Origin: Limisphaerales bacterium
Lineage (GTDB): Bacteria > Verrucomicrobiota > Verrucomicrobiia > Limisphaerales > UBA11358
Direction: 5' to 3'
Assembly: GCA_003133815.1 (NCBI GenBank)
Contig: PKZR01000197.1
Span: 277-13,083, forward strand
DNA length: 12,807 bases
Below, one piece after another: positions 5,558 to 12,370 of this stretch. Numbering within the stretch: position 1 is the stretch's first letter; every line of letters starts with the position of its first letter. The notes below the pieces were generated by a model that was not told where the DNA came from, ran no database searches, and saw only the letters and a list, made by a program, of their open reading frames with translations. The position numbers and the translations under genes were made by a program.

Positions 5558-7867
5558 ATGTTGACACCTGCGGCCATTTTAGACCAGTCGGGGGAAGTGT
5601 TCGTGGAATCGCGTTTTCTTGTGGAGCAGTGGTGGCGCAGCTTTTTTGAATCCTCCGAGGACGCCCGGGTTGTTTGCCGCTCGGACGGACTGGTTGTGAA
5701 AATCAACCCCAAGGCCGGGCGCCTTCTCAAGCTGGACCACGCGGCCACCGAGGGGCATTTTTGCATTTTCGATGTTCTGCTGCCTCCCGCCGGTTCCAAA
5801 TTGCACGAGGCGCTGGGCAACGGTCGTGTCCGCACAGACACGCTCCATTCTGTCATCATCATGACCGAAGGCAGGCAAAGCGGCATGACGGATCTGGAGT
5901 TGGTGCCGTTGGATCTAAACCACACGCTTGTCACCTTCAAGGATGTCGCCCGCCGGATGCGTCTGGAATCCCATGTCAACCGGCTCGTCACGGCCATTGA
6001 CGCCACGCCGGATGTTTTTTTTCTGACAAACGCCGATTTTCGAATCACTTTCGTCAATCCTGCATTTCATAATGTCACCGGCTACGGCATTGAAACCGTG
6101 CTGGACCGCACGGATGATTTCCTGCGCGCACCGTCCGAGGCGGAGAAGGTTCGGACCTATCTGGAGCAAATCAGCCAGGGCCGGGAATGGATCGGCGAAC
6201 TGGTCAACATTCGCAGCGATGGCACGCCTTACCAGGTCGAGGCCACCATCTCGCCGATTTCAGACATGGCAGGCCGGTTCATCGGTTATGTGGCCTGCGA
6301 ACGCGACATCACAGCCCGGAAAAAATTGGAGGGCGATCTTCGCATGCAGCACGATTTTGTGCGCAGCATTCTGCAGTCGCTCAAAGGTGCCATTTACAGC
6401 CTTGACCGGGAATTCCGCATTACTCACGCCAATGACGGGTGGCGGCAGTTGCCGGCCCAGCATGGCGGTCTCCGGTTGGACGGACCGCCGGAAATCGGCC
6501 GTTGCCTGCTGGATTATGTTCCCGACAATGCGCGCAGGACGGAGTTTATGGAAACCTTTGAAGCCGTGCTTCAGAGCGGCCAGGCGCAGGACAATCGTTT
6601 TCAGGCTTCCGATGGGCATTTTTGGCTCGTGAAAATTTCTCCATGGATTCACGCTGGCCAGGTGCGCGGCCTGATCTGCAACATTTCCGACCAGACCCGT
6701 TATCACGAGCTGCAGAACCAGTTGTTTCAGTCACAGAAAATGGAAATCATCGGCACGCTCGCCGCCGGTGTTGCGCATGATTTCAACAACCTTCTGCAGG
6801 CCATTCGCGGCAATACCAGTCTTGTGATGATGCAGGCGCCGCAGGATTCAGACCTGCATCGCTGGGGCGAGCAGATCAGCCTTGCCGCCACTCGCGCCGC
6901 CGAAATAACCCAGCAGCTGCTCTCCTTCAGTCACCGCTCCGAGGGAAAACAGCGCGCCGTGCTGGATTTGAACCAGATTGTCCAGGAAGCGGGTCAGCTC
7001 GCGCGCCGCACGCTCCGGTCCGATGTAAATTTTGAAATTGTCCCGTCACCGGTGGCCATACCGGTGAAGATTGAGTTCAGCCGGGCCACGCAGACGCTGC
7101 TCAATCTGTGTGTCAATGCCCAGGACGCCATGCCCGAAGGCGGCACGCTCACCATCAAAAATGCGGTGGTGAAGCTGAATGCCGAAACTGCAAAACGTCA
7201 TTCTGCGTCGGTTGAAAATGAATTTGCCCGTTGCAGCGTTACGGACACCGGCTATGGCATTCCGCCAAACGTGCTGCCCCGGCTCTTTGAGGCGTTTTTC
7301 ACCACCAAGGGCAGGGCCGGCACCGGCCTCGGACTTTCCATCGTGCATCGCATCATGCAGGAGGCCGGCGGCTTTGTGGAAGTTGACAGCGCACCCGGCT
7401 GCGGCACCACGTTCCACCTTTATTTTCCCATTGCCGTTGAAAATCTCACGGCGAAGCTCCGCCAGCCCGAGCACGTTCTGCCTTGCGGCAAGGGCAGGGT
7501 GCTGGTGGTGGACGACCTGGACTTGTTGCGCGACTTTGCCAAAAGTTTTCTTGAAACGACCGGTCTCACCGTTCTCGTGGCCGCCTCGGGACGCGAGGCT
7601 CTGAAACTTTTGGAAAAGGAAAATGGCGCGGTGGACATCCTCTTCACCGATTACAGCATGCCCGGCATGAACGGCGCCGACCTTATTGAACAGGTCGCCG
7701 TGCGCTGGCCGGACATACGCCCGGTGCTTGCCTCCGGCTATCTCGAAGACCCGGTTCTGAAACGGTTGGAGGATTTGAAAGCCAAAGTTCTGACCAAGCC
7801 CTACGAAATGCAGGAAGCCGCAGTCGCGCTCATCAGCCTGCTGCCCAAACAAGGCTCAAAATTTTAA
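5558..7867 (+). CDS. soluble PAS-domain hybrid sensor histidine kinase with C-terminal receiver
   Basis: The 769-residue protein has no membrane segment, so it senses inside the cell. Layout: a divergent PAS-like domain (about 20-130), a clear PAS/PAC (about 142-258, ending YVACERDITARKKLE), a third PAS (about 267-385), a dimerisation/phospho-acceptor domain with GVAHDFNNLLQAI and His407, an ATPase domain with N-box Asn520, G1 box DTGYG at 563-567 and G2 box GTGLGL from 588, and a receiver (about 647-765) with D652/D653, phospho-Asp698 and Lys747. The HDFNNLL H-box is of the NtrB-like type. All catalytic residues look intact. No Hpt domain is present, so phosphate could go to its own receiver or to the regulator encoded 3 bp upstream. 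Which signal it binds cannot be told; no haem- or flavin-binding residues are obvious. Translation is probably coupled to the upstream gene, since no ribosome binding site is seen. Confidence 0.93.
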   Translation: MLTPAAILDQSGEVFVESRFLVEQWWRSFFESSEDARVVCRSDGLVVKINPKAGRLLKLDHAATEGHFCIFDVLLPPAGSKLHEALGNGRVRTDTLHSVIIMTEGRQSGMTDLELVPLDLNHTLVTFKDVARRMRLESHVNRLVTAIDATPDVFFLTNADFRITFVNPAFHNVTGYGIETVLDRTDDFLRAPSEAEKVRTYLEQISQGREWIGELVNIRSDGTPYQVEATISPISDMAGRFIGYVACERDITARKKLEGDLRMQHDFVRSILQSLKGAIYSLDREFRITHANDGWRQLPAQHGGLRLDGPPEIGRCLLDYVPDNARRTEFMETFEAVLQSGQAQDNRFQASDGHFWLVKISPWIHAGQVRGLICNISDQTRYHELQNQLFQSQKMEIIGTLAAGVAHDFNNLLQAIRGNTSLVMMQAPQDSDLHRWGEQISLAATRAAEITQQLLSFSHRSEGKQRAVLDLNQIVQEAGQLARRTLRSDVNFEIVPSPVAIPVKIEFSRATQTLLNLCVNAQDAMPEGGTLTIKNAVVKLNAETAKRHSASVENEFARCSVTDTGYGIPPNVLPRLFEAFFTTKGRAGTGLGLSIVHRIMQEAGGFVEVDSAPGCGTTFHLYFPIAVENLTAKLRQPEHVLPCGKGRVLVVDDLDLLRDFAKSFLETTGLTVLVAASGREALKLLEKENGAVDILFTDYSMPGMNGADLIEQVAVRWPDIRPVLASGYLEDPVLKRLEDLKAKVLTKPYEMQEAAVALISLLPKQGSKF

Positions 7868-7868
7868 A

Positions 7869-7915
7869 ATCATTTTGCCGGAGATTTGGACAAAACCGAA
7901 ACCCGGCGGAATGAT
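7869..7915. terminator. hairpin after the kinase gene, probable two-way terminator
   Basis: ATCATT-TT-GCCGG (7869-7881) pairs with CCGGC-GG-AATGAT (7903-7915), giving 13 pairs on the plus strand with two U-G wobbles; TTTGG/CCGAA can pair inside the loop. It begins 2 nt after the kinase stop codon. Read on the minus strand the stem is followed by TTTTAAAATTTT, a good T-rich tail, so it is best as a terminator for minus-strand transcription, and may end both directions. Confidence 0.6.
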
Positions 7916-7933
7916 GCCTGTTTGGAGCGTGTC

Positions 7934-8107
7934 TTATAAATCGGAACCTGACTTTTCTTCCTCATCGTCATCCTCAGTTTTGGGTGTTTTAAAGTTTGAA
8001 ACCCGATTGAGCAAGGGCAACTTATGGCTTGGAATCGTCTCGTGGAAATAGTTGTTCCAGACAACCACTTGGGTGGCTGGTCTGGGATTTCCAAAACGGT
8101 TAACCAT
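7934..8107 (-). CDS. possible small protein with acidic C-terminus, unknown
   Basis: A minus-strand frame of 57 codons from ATG at 8107 (an ATG at 8164 would give 76). The product ends in a run of acidic residues (TEDDDEEEKSGSDL) after a mixed region containing QVVVWNNYFHETIPSHKLP. The reading looks protein-like rather than random, and the frame stops 19 bp before a hairpin with a minus-strand T-rich tail, which fits a genuine transcription unit. Against it: no ribosome binding site, no recognisable family, and the other strand beyond 8129 also looks like gene remains. It may be the surviving 3' end of a longer gene. Confidence 0.35.
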   Translation of the reverse strand: MVNRFGNPRPATQVVVWNNYFHETIPSHKLPLLNRVSNFKTPKTEDDDEEEKSGSDL

Positions 8108-8128
8108 TAAAGAGAAAGTGAGACTAAA

Positions 8129-8280
8129 ATGCCTAAATTTCATATTTTGCATGATTATGGGCACGACAGTGACGAAGGTCTCGGTAACCGGGAACGTTGT
8201 ATGGCATCCGTGCTTGTGTTCATGGTTCGTCCAACCAGGTCAGCGACTGGAGCGACACGGTCACGCACATGGCGACGTAA
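8129..8280 (+). pseudogene. remnant of a short gene ending in a fibronectin-III-like domain
   Basis: An ATG at 8129 preceded by a purine-rich stretch opens a frame reading MPKFHILHDYG. Near 8186-8189 the sense appears to move to another frame: SDEGLGN in the first frame continues as PGTLYGIRACVHG and GSSNQVSDWSDTVTHMAT, ending at TAA 8278-8280. The pattern G-L-x-x-(P)-G-T-x-Y-x-x-R followed by S-x-W-S-D near the terminus is how fibronectin type III domains end, and small proteins with such an end are, as I recall, common in this kind of genome. Only about 50 codons remain, so I read this as an internally deleted, once-frameshifted gene. A strong terminator follows 27 nt after the stop, as expected for the gene's original 3' end. 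Family assignment is by eye only. Confidence 0.4.
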
Positions 8281-8307
8281 AAGCCAAAACAAAGCAGATG
8301 AAGTGGA

Positions 8308-8343
8308 AGCCGGAATGAGCGCTCGTTCCGGCTGTTTTGTTTG
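8308..8343 (+). terminator. Rho-independent terminator
   Basis: AGCCGGAA (8308-8315) pairs perfectly with TTCCGGCT (8326-8333); the 10-nt loop itself contains the palindrome GAGCGCTC. A T-rich tail GTTTTGTTTG follows. The tail orientation points to plus-strand transcription, so it ends the gene remnant at 8129-8280 rather than the minus-strand DUF362 gene. Confidence 0.75.
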
Positions 8344-8379
8344 CCAAACGGGGGTGAATTTTGGAAGGTTAAATTTTTG

Positions 8380-8397
8380 AGCCAACCCATGTTGGCT
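8380..8397 (-). terminator. short hairpin after the DUF362 gene
   Basis: AGCCAAC (8380-8386) and GTTGGCT (8391-8397) form a perfect 7-bp stem with a 4-nt loop, about 10 nt beyond the stop codon of the minus-strand gene. On that strand the sequence after the stem is A-rich, not T-rich, so it is a weak terminator candidate or an mRNA 3' end structure. Confidence 0.35.
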
Positions 8398-8407
8398 GCT
8401 GCAAACA

Positions 8408-9454
8408 TCATTTAATTTTCTCCACCCGGATTTTATTCGTGTCGTTCATGCCGAGCTGGAGCAGGGCGGCGTTGGCGTAAAGTTCGAGGTTGGGCTTGAA
8501 CTCCGGCGCGTCGAACGCGCGGCGTTCGTGCTCCAGTTCCTTTATCGCCAGCGTGTCGAGCGCCACGGGGTCGCGGCTGAACCAAAGCTGGTCCAGCACG
8601 AACGAATATTGCAGCAGCCCGCGCGAACTGCCCTCGTATTGGCCGATGAGCGCATCGGTGATGTTGAGGGCCACGCGGTCGCCGAGCGAGGGCATCGCAT
8701 AAATCTCCGGCACGGCCACGGCAAGGCGGTCAACGTCGCTTTCAAAACGGAACGTGTTGTCCACGCCGCCGAGCGCGAGGCTGTAAAGCTGGCCGCACGC
8801 GCCGAGTTCATTTTCATTCAGCAGCGGCGCGATGGATATGATTTTGGTGATCTGGCGGCTGACGAGCATTGAGACAAAGGATTTTCGCCCGACGCCTTCG
8901 CCCTTCTGTCCAAATTCCAGATCGCCGTAAAGCAGGTTGCCGATGACCGGGCTGTCCGGCAGATAAAAATTCGTCGGGTCGTAGCCGGTTTCCACCGCGC
9001 CCGACGCGCGGACGCCGAGCTGCGCGGCGAGCTTGAAAAATCCGGCGGCGCGCAAATCGTCCGCGTGCTTGTCCCAGATGATGATGTTTGTCGCCGGCAT
9101 GCCCGCGTCGAGCAATCCGTGGATCACGGCGGCGACGACAATGGGCCGTGTGCCGCTCAATTCGCCCGCAGCGGAAAAAACCTTGATGCCGACAACGTCC
9201 TGCGTGGAAACCAGGCTGCGCCACGCCCCGGCGGCGGTGGTCTTGCCGGTGAAATTCGTGATGGCAAGACCGACCATTGCCTGCAGGACGGCTTCGTCCG
9301 GCTGAAAATTGAGGATGGCGTTTGTGTTCTCGACGATGAGGACCCGCACCGCCGCGTTGGTGGGGCGGAGCATGGACAAATCGTCGGCACGGGCTTGAAA
9401 ACCCGCGATCCACAAAGCCGCAAAAACAAATTGTATGAGCGCGTTTCTTGACAC
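8408..9454 (-). CDS. exported DUF362 domain protein
   Basis: The 348-residue protein starts with a Sec signal peptide (hydrophobic about 6-19, likely cleaved after ARA at 21-23), so it works outside the cytoplasm. The rest fits the DUF362 family: DVVGIKVF, then GTRPIVVAAVIHGLLDAG, NIIIWDKHADDLRAAGF, and late NITDALIGQY and RDPVALDT. No ferredoxin-type cysteine cluster is present, unlike DUF362 proteins fused to 4Fe-4S domains; the function of the family is unknown. The start is GTG at 9454; an in-frame stop at 9470-9472 excludes anything longer and no upstream ATG exists. No ribosome binding site is seen. It is divergent from the TPR lipoprotein gene with only 12-30 bp between starts, so its promoter must overlap the neighbour's coding sequence. 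Confidence 0.85.
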   Translation of the reverse strand: MSRNALIQFVFAALWIAGFQARADDLSMLRPTNAAVRVLIVENTNAILNFQPDEAVLQAMVGLAITNFTGKTTAAGAWRSLVSTQDVVGIKVFSAAGELSGTRPIVVAAVIHGLLDAGMPATNIIIWDKHADDLRAAGFFKLAAQLGVRASGAVETGYDPTNFYLPDSPVIGNLLYGDLEFGQKGEGVGRKSFVSMLVSRQITKIISIAPLLNENELGACGQLYSLALGGVDNTFRFESDVDRLAVAVPEIYAMPSLGDRVALNITDALIGQYEGSSRGLLQYSFVLDQLWFSRDPVALDTLAIKELEHERRAFDAPEFKPNLELYANAALLQLGMNDTNKIRVEKIK

Positions 9455-9476
9455 TTTCGGGCGCGGATGCTAACAC
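9448..9476 (+). promoter_or_regulatory. candidate sigma-70 promoter of the TPR lipoprotein gene
   Basis: TTGACA (9448-9453) is a perfect -35 box; 17 nt later TAACAC (9471-9476) is a partial -10 box with a TGn extension just before it (9468-9470). Transcription would begin near 9483, leaving almost no leader before the ATG at 9485 and excluding the ATG at 9467. The -35 box overlaps the GTG start of the opposite gene. Confidence 0.4.
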
Positions 9477-9484
9477 CAAAGACG

Positions 9485-11125
9485 ATGTTGGTCACAAAAA
9501 ATCGGATTTTAAGCGGCGCAATTCTTTTCCTGCTGGCGGTGTTCATCGCGGGCTGCACGCCGCCGGGGCCGCGCGCGATGCTCAAGGGCAAAAAATTTCT
9601 TGAGCGCGGCGATTTCAACTCGGCGGTGGATCAGTTCAAAACGGCCACGACAATTCTGCCGGCGAACGCGCAGGCGTGGAATTATTACGGCGTCGCGCTT
9701 CAGCACACCGGCCAGCCGGAAGACGCGGTGGACGCCTATAACCGCGCGCTGACGCTCAATCGCGATTTGACGGAGGCTCATTACAATCTCGGTTCATTGT
9801 GGCTGGAGCAGAACAAGCTGGATTCCGCGATCACGGAATTCACCGCCTACACGCTTCGCCGCAGCAACTCGCCGGAAGGCTGGCTCAAGCTCGGCACGGC
9901 GCAATTGCGGGCTGGCGAAATCGTGTCGGCGGAAAAAAGCTTCAGCACCGCCTATTACATGAACACGAACAGTCCCGAGGCGCTGAACGGCTTCGGTCTC
10001 GCGCGCATCCAGCGCGGACGTCCGCGCGAGGCGTCGCAATTTTTTGCAGCCGCCATCGGGCGTGATCCAAATTATGCGCCGGCCATCCTGAACCTGGCGA
10101 CTGTCGACGCGGAGTATTTGCGCGACAACAAGGCCGCCTTGGAAAACTACCATGCCTATCTTGCGCTCACGCCCCGGCCGGCGGACTGGGACGAAGTGAA
10201 CGCCCTCGCCAGCAGCCTGGAAGAAACGCCCGTTGTCGCCGTGGCAAATCCGCCTCAGGAAAATCCGCCCGCACCGCTGCCTCCGCTTGTGTTGAACGAA
10301 GCGAGGACGCAAACGAGCACTTCAATCCATTCCAGCACGCAGCCGAAAATGCAGCCGACGATTCACAAGACGCAGACAACTGTAAAAGAGCAGCCGCAGC
10401 AGACCACGGTTGCGACTTCGCAGTCGGCGCAATCACCCGGTGCTTTGCACAATCTAAACCCGTTCCACTGGTTCAATTCTTCAACGCAGGAAAATTACTC
10501 CCAAAACGGCGTCACGCCGCTGCCTGCGGAAAATACGATTCAGCCCACGGAATTAAATCCTCCACCTGTTCCGAAGCCGGAAAAAATCGCCCCGCCGCCA
10601 CCGCCGGTTTTCCCGCGCTATTCCTTTTTGTCGCCGCGCAAGCCCAGGGCGGGCGACCGGAAGGCCGCGTCAGGCGCGTTCACCAGGGCGCGTGCGTTTG
10701 AGGAGGACTCGCAACTGGCGGAGGCCGCGCAAGCCTATCAAAAGGCGGCGCAACTCGATCCCGCGTGGTTCGAGGCGCAGTATAATTACGGCGTGCTGGA
10801 GTATCGGCTCCGGAATTTCCGGCAGTCACTCGCCGCATCTGAAATGGCGCTGGCCATCCAGCCGGATTCGGCTGCAGCGCGCTATAATTTCGCGCTTACG
10901 CTCAAGGCGTCCGGTTACGCCACAGACGCGGTGAACGAGTTGAAAAAAATCGCGGCGGCGGACCCGGACCTGTCCAGCGCGCAACTCGCGCTGGGTGACA
11001 TTTACGCGCAACAGTTGCGCGACACGGATTCCGCGCGGGAGCATTACCTCAAGTTTTTGGATCTCGACCCGCGCAATCCTCAGGCCACGAACGTCCGCTT
11101 CTGGCTGGAATCCAATCCGCAGTGA
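9485..11125 (+). CDS. TPR-repeat lipoprotein
   Basis: The product (546 residues from this start; 552 from the in-frame ATG at 9467) has a short basic n-region, a hydrophobic core and a lipobox FIAGC with Cys24, so it is a lipid-anchored envelope protein. I prefer 9485 for its normal signal length and the promoter position. About six tetratricopeptide repeats fill residues 30-225 (for example NYYGVALQHTGQPEDAVDAY and HYNLGSLWLEQNKLDSAITE). A Pro/Thr/Gln-rich, probably disordered linker runs from about 245 to 390, including a run of prolines near 370. A second TPR block (about 392-546) contains AAQAYQKAAQLDPAWFEAQY. TPRs are docking surfaces; a scaffold in envelope assembly is likely, but the partner is unknown. 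It stands alone on its strand, divergent from the DUF362 gene. Confidence 0.85.
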   Translation: MLVTKNRILSGAILFLLAVFIAGCTPPGPRAMLKGKKFLERGDFNSAVDQFKTATTILPANAQAWNYYGVALQHTGQPEDAVDAYNRALTLNRDLTEAHYNLGSLWLEQNKLDSAITEFTAYTLRRSNSPEGWLKLGTAQLRAGEIVSAEKSFSTAYYMNTNSPEALNGFGLARIQRGRPREASQFFAAAIGRDPNYAPAILNLATVDAEYLRDNKAALENYHAYLALTPRPADWDEVNALASSLEETPVVAVANPPQENPPAPLPPLVLNEARTQTSTSIHSSTQPKMQPTIHKTQTTVKEQPQQTTVATSQSAQSPGALHNLNPFHWFNSSTQENYSQNGVTPLPAENTIQPTELNPPPVPKPEKIAPPPPPVFPRYSFLSPRKPRAGDRKAASGAFTRARAFEEDSQLAEAAQAYQKAAQLDPAWFEAQYNYGVLEYRLRNFRQSLAASEMALAIQPDSAAARYNFALTLKASGYATDAVNELKKIAAADPDLSSAQLALGDIYAQQLRDTDSAREHYLKFLDLDPRNPQATNVRFWLESNPQ

Positions 11126-11181
11126 AAATCGGTAATTAAACAGCCGACGGGGAAGATCTTGGGAACAAGGATGATTTTCAA

Positions 11182-11209
11182 TTGCGACAGGTAAAATTAG
11201 AGCTATAAT
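11182..11209 (+). promoter_or_regulatory. sigma-70 promoter of the luxE-luxC pair
   Basis: TTGCGA (11182-11187; 4 of 6 to TTGACA) and a perfect TATAAT (11204-11209) separated by 16 nt, in an A/T-rich stretch of the 112-bp gap before luxE. The start of transcription is expected near 11216, about 22 nt before the ATG at 11238. Confidence 0.65.
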
Positions 11210-11215
11210 TCAAAC

Positions 11216-11238
11216 TGGCTGTCGCGGAAAACCAGCCA
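11216..11238 (+). promoter_or_regulatory. leader hairpin reaching the luxE start codon
   Basis: TGGCTG (11216-11221) pairs with CAGCCA (11233-11238) across an 11-nt loop that contains the only purine-rich run (GCGGAAAA) before the gene. The last paired base is the A of the ATG. If transcription starts near 11216, the whole leader is this hairpin, which could limit translation at the first ATG or stabilise the 5' end. Confidence 0.45.
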
Positions 11239-12350
11239 TGAACAAACACCGCATGAAAAATGACCTCTCCAGCTTCGCCGCGCGCCTGCGCGAATTGATT
11301 GCCAGCCGGCAATCTGCAATTGGTGATCCACAATTCTCCGCGCTGGCGCTGGAACTTTTTGCGCTCCAGTTCAAACATAATTCCGCCTACCGGAAAATCT
11401 GCGAAGCGCGCGGGCGGACGCCGCAAGCGGTCGAGCATTGGACGCAAATTCCCGCCGTGCCGGCTGCGGCGTTCAAGGAACTGGAATTGACCAGCGTTGC
11501 TCCGGACGAACGGATGGCAGAATTTCGTTCGAGCGGAACGACTGAGCAGAAGCAAAGCCGGCATTATCATTCGGCGGAGTCGTTGGCGTTGTATGAGGCG
11601 TCGCTGTGGAATTGGTTCAAACAAAATTGCGGAGTGCGGAGTGCGGAGTGCGGATTGGTTGTCCTTACGCCGCCGCCGGAAAAAGCGCCGAATTCATCCC
11701 TGGTCCATATGTTCGAGATCGTGCGACAAAAACTAGGCGGGGCTGAAACAGCATTTGTCGGCAGTCTGGCGGACGACGGCGCATGGACTTTGGATTTCAC
11801 CGACACCATCGCAGCCCTGGGCCATCATCCGCAATCCGCAATCCGCAATCCGCAATTGCTGCTTGGCACCGCCTTCTCATTCGTTCACTTGCTGGACCAT
11901 CTGGCGGAGCTGGACCTGCGGTTGAAACTTCCCGCCGGTTCGCGGGTGATGGAGACGGGCGGTTACAAGAACCGTTCGCGTATGATGCCCAAGGAGAAGT
12001 TGCACGCTCTCATTACAGAACGCCTTGGCATTGTCCGCGAAAACATTATCTGTGAATATGGCATGAGCGAGTTGAGTTCGCAGGCGTATAACGGAGTGCG
12101 TATAACGGAGTGCGGAATGCGGAACTTTCATTTCCCCCCTTGGACACGCGTGCAAATCGTCTCGACAGAAACGGGCCGCGAAGTGGCCGAGGGTGAATCG
12201 GGTTTGATTCGCGTGTTCGATTTGGCGAACGTATTTTCCGTGGCCGCAATCCAGACAGAGGATGTGGGTGTGCGCCGTGACGCAGGTTTTGAATTGGTTG
12301 GCCGCGCGCAAATGTCCGAGCCACGCGGTTGTTCCCTGATGACAGCCTGA
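11238..12350 (+). CDS. luxE: LuxE-type acyl-protein synthetase
   Basis: LuxE enzymes use ATP to turn a fatty acid into acyl-AMP, take the acyl group on a Cys near the C-terminus and hand it to the LuxC reductase. The 370-residue protein has the AMP-forming signature RSSGTTEQKQ (97-106), ETGGYKNRSR in the middle, the EYGMSE motif shared with PaaK-type ligases, FPPW, and ends GRAQMSEPRGCSLMTA with Cys365 at the position of the acyl-accepting Cys of Vibrio LuxE. Length matches the family (about 370). The ATG at 11238 is used; ATG at 11253 is possible. Four clusters of a 7-nt repeat lie within the frame and add or replace peptides such as GVRSAECG and QSAIRNPQ without breaking it. Followed 20 bp later by luxC. 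The real substrate need not be a fatty acid used for light. Confidence 0.88.
   Translation: MNKHRMKNDLSSFAARLRELIASRQSAIGDPQFSALALELFALQFKHNSAYRKICEARGRTPQAVEHWTQIPAVPAAAFKELELTSVAPDERMAEFRSSGTTEQKQSRHYHSAESLALYEASLWNWFKQNCGVRSAECGLVVLTPPPEKAPNSSLVHMFEIVRQKLGGAETAFVGSLADDGAWTLDFTDTIAALGHHPQSAIRNPQLLLGTAFSFVHLLDHLAELDLRLKLPAGSRVMETGGYKNRSRMMPKEKLHALITERLGIVRENIICEYGMSELSSQAYNGVRITECGMRNFHFPPWTRVQIVSTETGREVAEGESGLIRVFDLANVFSVAAIQTEDVGVRRDAGFELVGRAQMSEPRGCSLMTA
11312..11332 (+). repeat. degenerate heptamer cluster in luxE (1)
   Basis: ATCTGCA, ATTGGTG, ATCCACA in register with a 7-nt period; the outer two differ from ATCCGCA by one base each. It encodes QSAIGDPQ, close to QSAIRNPQ encoded by the cluster at 11827. 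It looks like an older, decayed copy. Confidence 0.5.
11628..11655 (+). repeat. heptamer cluster in luxE (2), TGCGGAG x3 + TGCGGAT
   Basis: Four head-to-tail 7-nt units, perfect apart from the last base of the fourth. It encodes CGVRSAECG in the luxE frame. TGCGGAT is the reverse complement of the unit in the cluster at 11827, so clusters occur in both orientations. Confidence 0.9.
11827..11854 (+). repeat. heptamer cluster in luxE (3), ATCCGCA x4
   Basis: Four perfect tandem ATCCGCA units followed by a partial one (ATTGC). It encodes PQSAIRNPQ between two conserved parts of the protein. It is inverted relative to the cluster at 11628. Confidence 0.92.
12085..12124 (+). repeat. heptamer cluster in luxE (4), CGTATAA/CGGAGTG
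   Basis: In strict 7-nt register: CGTATAA, CGGAGTG, CGTATAA, CGGAGTG, CGGAATG, CGGAA. The first 28 bp are also a perfect 14-bp direct repeat. It encodes GVRITECGMRN in a loop just before the conserved FHFPPW. Confidence 0.88.
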
Positions 12351-12370
12351 AATCCTAAATTGTAAATTTT

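Noticed and set aside
7046..7852. Open frame of 268 codons on the minus strand
   Set aside because: It lies wholly opposite the ATPase and receiver domains of the hybrid kinase, whose motifs are all intact; the minus frame shows no domain and is a by-product of GC-rich codon use.
7990..7997. TAAAGTTT, a perfect sigma-28 -35 element
   Set aside because: No GCCGATAA-like sequence follows at 11 nt; only ACCCGATTG lies a few bases away, so spacing is wrong.
8814..9479. Open frame of 221 codons on the minus strand in another frame of the DUF362 gene
   Set aside because: Its His/Arg-rich product is typical of a frame-shifted reading of a GC-rich gene; the DUF362 frame carries the signal peptide and family motifs.
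11628..12124. Heptamer clusters as a CRISPR array or as frameshifts breaking luxE
   Set aside because: Units are 7 nt without spacers, and the luxE frame with all motifs including the terminal Cys stays open across all clusters.
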